Source: an uncultured Collinsella sp.
GTDB taxonomy: Bacteria > Actinomycetota > Coriobacteriia > Coriobacteriales > Coriobacteriaceae
Direction of reading: 5' to 3'
Length of the DNA: 17,479 bases
Assembly: GCA_958346165.1 (NCBI GenBank)
Contig: CATVQO010000014.1
Location: forward strand, 1-17,479
Shown: positions 15,688 through 17,479 of the stretch, in pieces
How the letters are laid out: every line of letters starts with the position of its first letter
How positions within the stretch are numbered: position 1 is the stretch's first letter
Notes under the pieces: generated by a model
Database searches by the model: none
Told to the model about the DNA's origin: nothing
The model's input: the letters and a program-made list of their open reading frames with translations, nothing else
Made by a program: the position numbers and the translations under genes

Positions 15688-15717
15688 ATGACTCCCGCTC
15701 GCAAACGAGGGTACAAT
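15688..15717 (+). promoter_or_regulatory. Candidate promoter for mrp
   Basis: ATGACT (-35, 15688-15693) is followed after 18 bases by TACAAT (-10, 15712-15717, five of six matches). Transcription would begin near 15724, leaving a leader of about 50 bases. A bulged hairpin built on CTCG-CAAA-CGAG occupies the spacer. Confidence 0.45.
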
Positions 15718-15736
15718 GACGCTCGTGTCACATCAC

Positions 15737-15750
15737 GGGGCTCCGGCCCC
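15737..15750 (+). repeat. GC-rich hairpin in the mrp leader
   Basis: GGGGC and GCCCC enclose the 4-base loop TCCG. The stem lies 9 bases before the AAAGGAG ribosome site, so it may shape the leader without blocking it. It has no T-run and is not a terminator for the upstream gene. Confidence 0.35.
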
Positions 15751-15772
15751 AACATATACAAAGGAGTCATAC

Positions 15773-16603
15773 ATGGGTTGCGAGCACGCACAGGCCGCCG
15801 GCGGACAAACGTCGCCGTCGCAATTTGAGGAGAACACGCTGTCCGAGGTCAAACGCGTCACCGCCGTGCTTTCCGGCAAGGGCGGTGTCGGCAAGTCGTT
15901 TGTCACCGGTGCCATCGCCACCGAGCTTGCCCGTCACGGCCACAAGGTCGGCGTCCTCGATGCCGACATCACCGGTCCCTCTATCCCCAAGATGTTCGGT
16001 ATGAGCGGACGCCACGTCCATGCCCTTGGCAACCTTATGCTGCCCGAAATCTCCGAGCACGGCGTCAAGGTCATGAGCTCCAACCTTCTGCTCCAAAACG
16101 AGACCGACCCCGTCCTTTGGCGCGGTCCGGTCATCGCGGGCGCCATTAGGCAGTTCTGGAGCGAGACCTCGTGGGGCCCCATCGACTACCTGCTGGTCGA
16201 CATGCCTCCGGGAACAGGCGATGTCGCGCTCACCGTCTTCCAGTCGCTGCCCGTCGACGGCATCGTCATCGTCACGAGCCCGCAGGATCTGGTCTCGATG
16301 ATCGTCGCCAAGGCGGTCAACATGGCCGAGAAGATGAACGTCCCCATTCTGGGCATTGTCGAGAACATGAGCTATATCGAGTGCCCCGACTGCGGCAAGA
16401 AGATCGAGGTCTTTGGCAAAAGCAAGCTCCCCGAGGTCGCAGATCGCTATAACCTCGACATCTTGGGCCAGCTTCCCATTAATCCGGCACTCGCCGAGGC
16501 CTGCGATAAGGGCGAGGTCGAGACCGCGCTGCCCGATGGCATGTTGCCCAAGGCAGTCTCTGCCGTCGAGGCCATTACCCCGCACGAGACCGACGAGGCC
16601 TAA
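15773..16603 (+). CDS. mrp: Mrp/NBP35 family P-loop ATPase (iron-sulfur cluster carrier)
   Basis: Mrp/NBP35 (ApbC) proteins are cytoplasmic dimeric ATPases that carry or insert [4Fe-4S] clusters. The 276-residue protein starts at the ATG at 15773, with AAAGGAG (15760-15766) 6 bases upstream. It has the deviant Walker A GKGGVGKS (35-42), the switch region DADITGPSIP (63-72) and Walker B VDMPPGTGD (142-150). The C-terminal CPDC pair (Cys204, Cys207) is expected to hold a bridging cluster between two monomers. The N-terminus is short, with no DUF59 (MIP18-like) domain, but has an additional Cys3. The flavoprotein gene begins at the base after its stop, so the two are probably co-expressed, though no functional link is established. 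A likely promoter lies at 15688-15717. Confidence 0.93.
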   Translation: MGCEHAQAAGGQTSPSQFEENTLSEVKRVTAVLSGKGGVGKSFVTGAIATELARHGHKVGVLDADITGPSIPKMFGMSGRHVHALGNLMLPEISEHGVKVMSSNLLLQNETDPVLWRGPVIAGAIRQFWSETSWGPIDYLLVDMPPGTGDVALTVFQSLPVDGIVIVTSPQDLVSMIVAKAVNMAEKMNVPILGIVENMSYIECPDCGKKIEVFGKSKLPEVADRYNLDILGQLPINPALAEACDKGEVETALPDGMLPKAVSAVEAITPHETDEA

Positions 16604-17479
16604 GTGAACACGAGCGCCTTCTATGACGTCCTGGTAATCGGCGGCGGGGCTTCAGGCCTCGCCGCCGCCATTACGGCCGCACGCGCTGGCAAAAGCGTCT
16701 GCATCGTTGAGCGCGATGTCGCCTGCGGCCTTAAGCTCCTTGCGACCGGCAACGGCCGCTGCAACCTCTCCAACGAATCGATTGATCCTCAGCGGTATAA
16801 CCACCCCGCATTCGTCGAATCCGTCATGGGCCCCCAGCCCGAACAAGAGCTTATGGGTTTCTTCTCCTCGCTGGGCATCATGACAACCTCCGAGGAAGGC
16901 CGGCTGTACCCGCGCTCCCTTCGCGCCGAATCGGTGCGCGACGCACTTCTCAATGTTTGCAACCGCCTGGGTATCACCTTAATCTGCGGAGCCAACGTTG
17001 CCTCGGCACACAAAGCTTCCGAAGGCTGGGCACTCCAAATAGACCGTCCAGCGCGGGCGCTCAAGGCAAAAAAGCACGACGACCGAAAATCGGAGCTCCG
17101 CTCGCTTCGGAAAGCGCTCGCCGATGTCCCTCGCAAGAACGAGGCCCTGCAGGCACATGCCGTAATTATCGCCACGGGCGGCAACCCCACCGGTATCGCC
17201 GATACGTTTCGCCTCCCCCTCACTTCGCTGCGCCCCATCCTCTGCCCCGTATCGGCAACGGTCGTCGGCGATCGGGCGGCACTCAAGACGTTGGATGGCC
17301 TGCGCGTCCGCGCCCACTTGACGCTCGCCCGCAATCATAATGAGCTCTGGCACGAAGACGGTGAAGTCCTGTTTCGAGCCTTCGGTATCTCGGGCGTCGC
17401 TGTCTTCAACCTCTCCCGTCGTATCCAGCACGGCGATACGATCCTGCTCGACGTTTTCCCCGACCTCTCCAAAGACGAG
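16604..17479 (+). CDS. NAD(P)/FAD-dependent oxidoreductase, HI0933/BaiN-like family (3' end outside window)
   Basis: An open frame of 292 codons runs from a GTG directly after the mrp stop to the right edge without a stop. The N-terminus is an FAD-binding Rossmann fold: YDVLVIGGGASGLAAAI with Gly13-15 and Gly18, and acidic Glu36 at the end of the second strand. The family signature LLATGNGRCNLSN follows (45-57), then an ATGG motif (190-193) and FRAFGISGVAVFNLS (257-271). These mark the HI0933/YhiN/BaiN flavoprotein family, usually about 400 residues, so roughly a quarter is missing. BaiN members have been tied to bile-acid metabolism, but most relatives have no proven substrate. Two oddities: a very charged insertion at about 148-183, and the loss of the usual Gly/Thr-rich stretch after ATGG. 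GAGG lies 5 bases before the GTG. The start could vary by a few codons. Confidence 0.85.
   Translation, partial: MNTSAFYDVLVIGGGASGLAAAITAARAGKSVCIVERDVACGLKLLATGNGRCNLSNESIDPQRYNHPAFVESVMGPQPEQELMGFFSSLGIMTTSEEGRLYPRSLRAESVRDALLNVCNRLGITLICGANVASAHKASEGWALQIDRPARALKAKKHDDRKSELRSLRKALADVPRKNEALQAHAVIIATGGNPTGIADTFRLPLTSLRPILCPVSATVVGDRAALKTLDGLRVRAHLTLARNHNELWHEDGEVLFRAFGISGVAVFNLSRRIQHGDTILLDVFPDLSKDE

Noticed and set aside
15628..15772. A terminator for the LTA-synthase-like gene
   Set aside because: The only stems are a small bulged one within the mrp promoter spacer and the GGGGC/GCCCC leader hairpin. Neither is followed by a T-run, and both fit the mrp leader better.

Overview
The window is a GC-rich, densely packed bacterial chromosome segment. 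It has strong AGGAGG-type ribosome binding sites, short or zero gaps between co-directional genes, GTG starts beside ATG, an LTA-synthase-type membrane enzyme and a transporter gene fusing a permease to an ATPase. Together these suggest a Gram-positive actinobacterium. The look of the proteins fits the class Coriobacteriia, for example a gut Collinsella. The genus is inferred from protein character only, without a database search.

Layout. 1-115 (-): the first 38 codons of an acetylxylan esterase/cephalosporin-C deacetylase-like gene that runs off the left edge. 196-5770 (-): a peptide ABC transporter operon read right to left. Its order is lipoprotein binding protein (oppA), permease (oppB), a fused permease-ATPase (oppC+oppD in one 671-residue chain) and a second ATPase (oppF). 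5771-6134: a 364-base control region with nested inverted repeats and a possible oppA promoter. 6135-10268 (-): a compact ybaK-murJ-uvrC operon (aminoacyl-tRNA editing, lipid II flippase, excision nuclease subunit). 10401-13280 (-): uvrA, with a near-consensus Gram-positive SOS box upstream. 13474-15627 (+): a divergent LTA-synthase/phosphoglycerol-transferase-like membrane enzyme. 15773-16603 (+): an Mrp/NBP35-type P-loop ATPase. 16604-17479 (+): a HI0933/BaiN-type flavoprotein starting at the base after the Mrp stop and open at the right edge.

How the genes fit together. The opp genes form one peptide-uptake machine. Hairpins between oppA and oppB could let the binding protein accumulate above the membrane parts. 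uvrA and uvrC are both nucleotide-excision-repair genes, but sit in adjacent, separately promoted units. murJ and the LTA-synthase-like enzyme both serve the cell envelope.

Several starts were placed downstream of the longest open frame because a good Shine-Dalgarno lies just before the internal start: oppB at 3999 (GTG), oppA at 5770, ybaK at 10268, uvrA at 13280, the LTA-synthase-like gene at 13474 and mrp at 15773. Most of the window is ordinary housekeeping content. I saw no phage, insertion sequence, CRISPR, tRNA or rRNA, and no clearly new multi-gene system. The points most worth a second look are the nested palindromes before oppA, the permease-ATPase fusion without C-terminal cysteines, the candidate SOS box, the eight-helix LTA-synthase-like protein and the compact flavoprotein.
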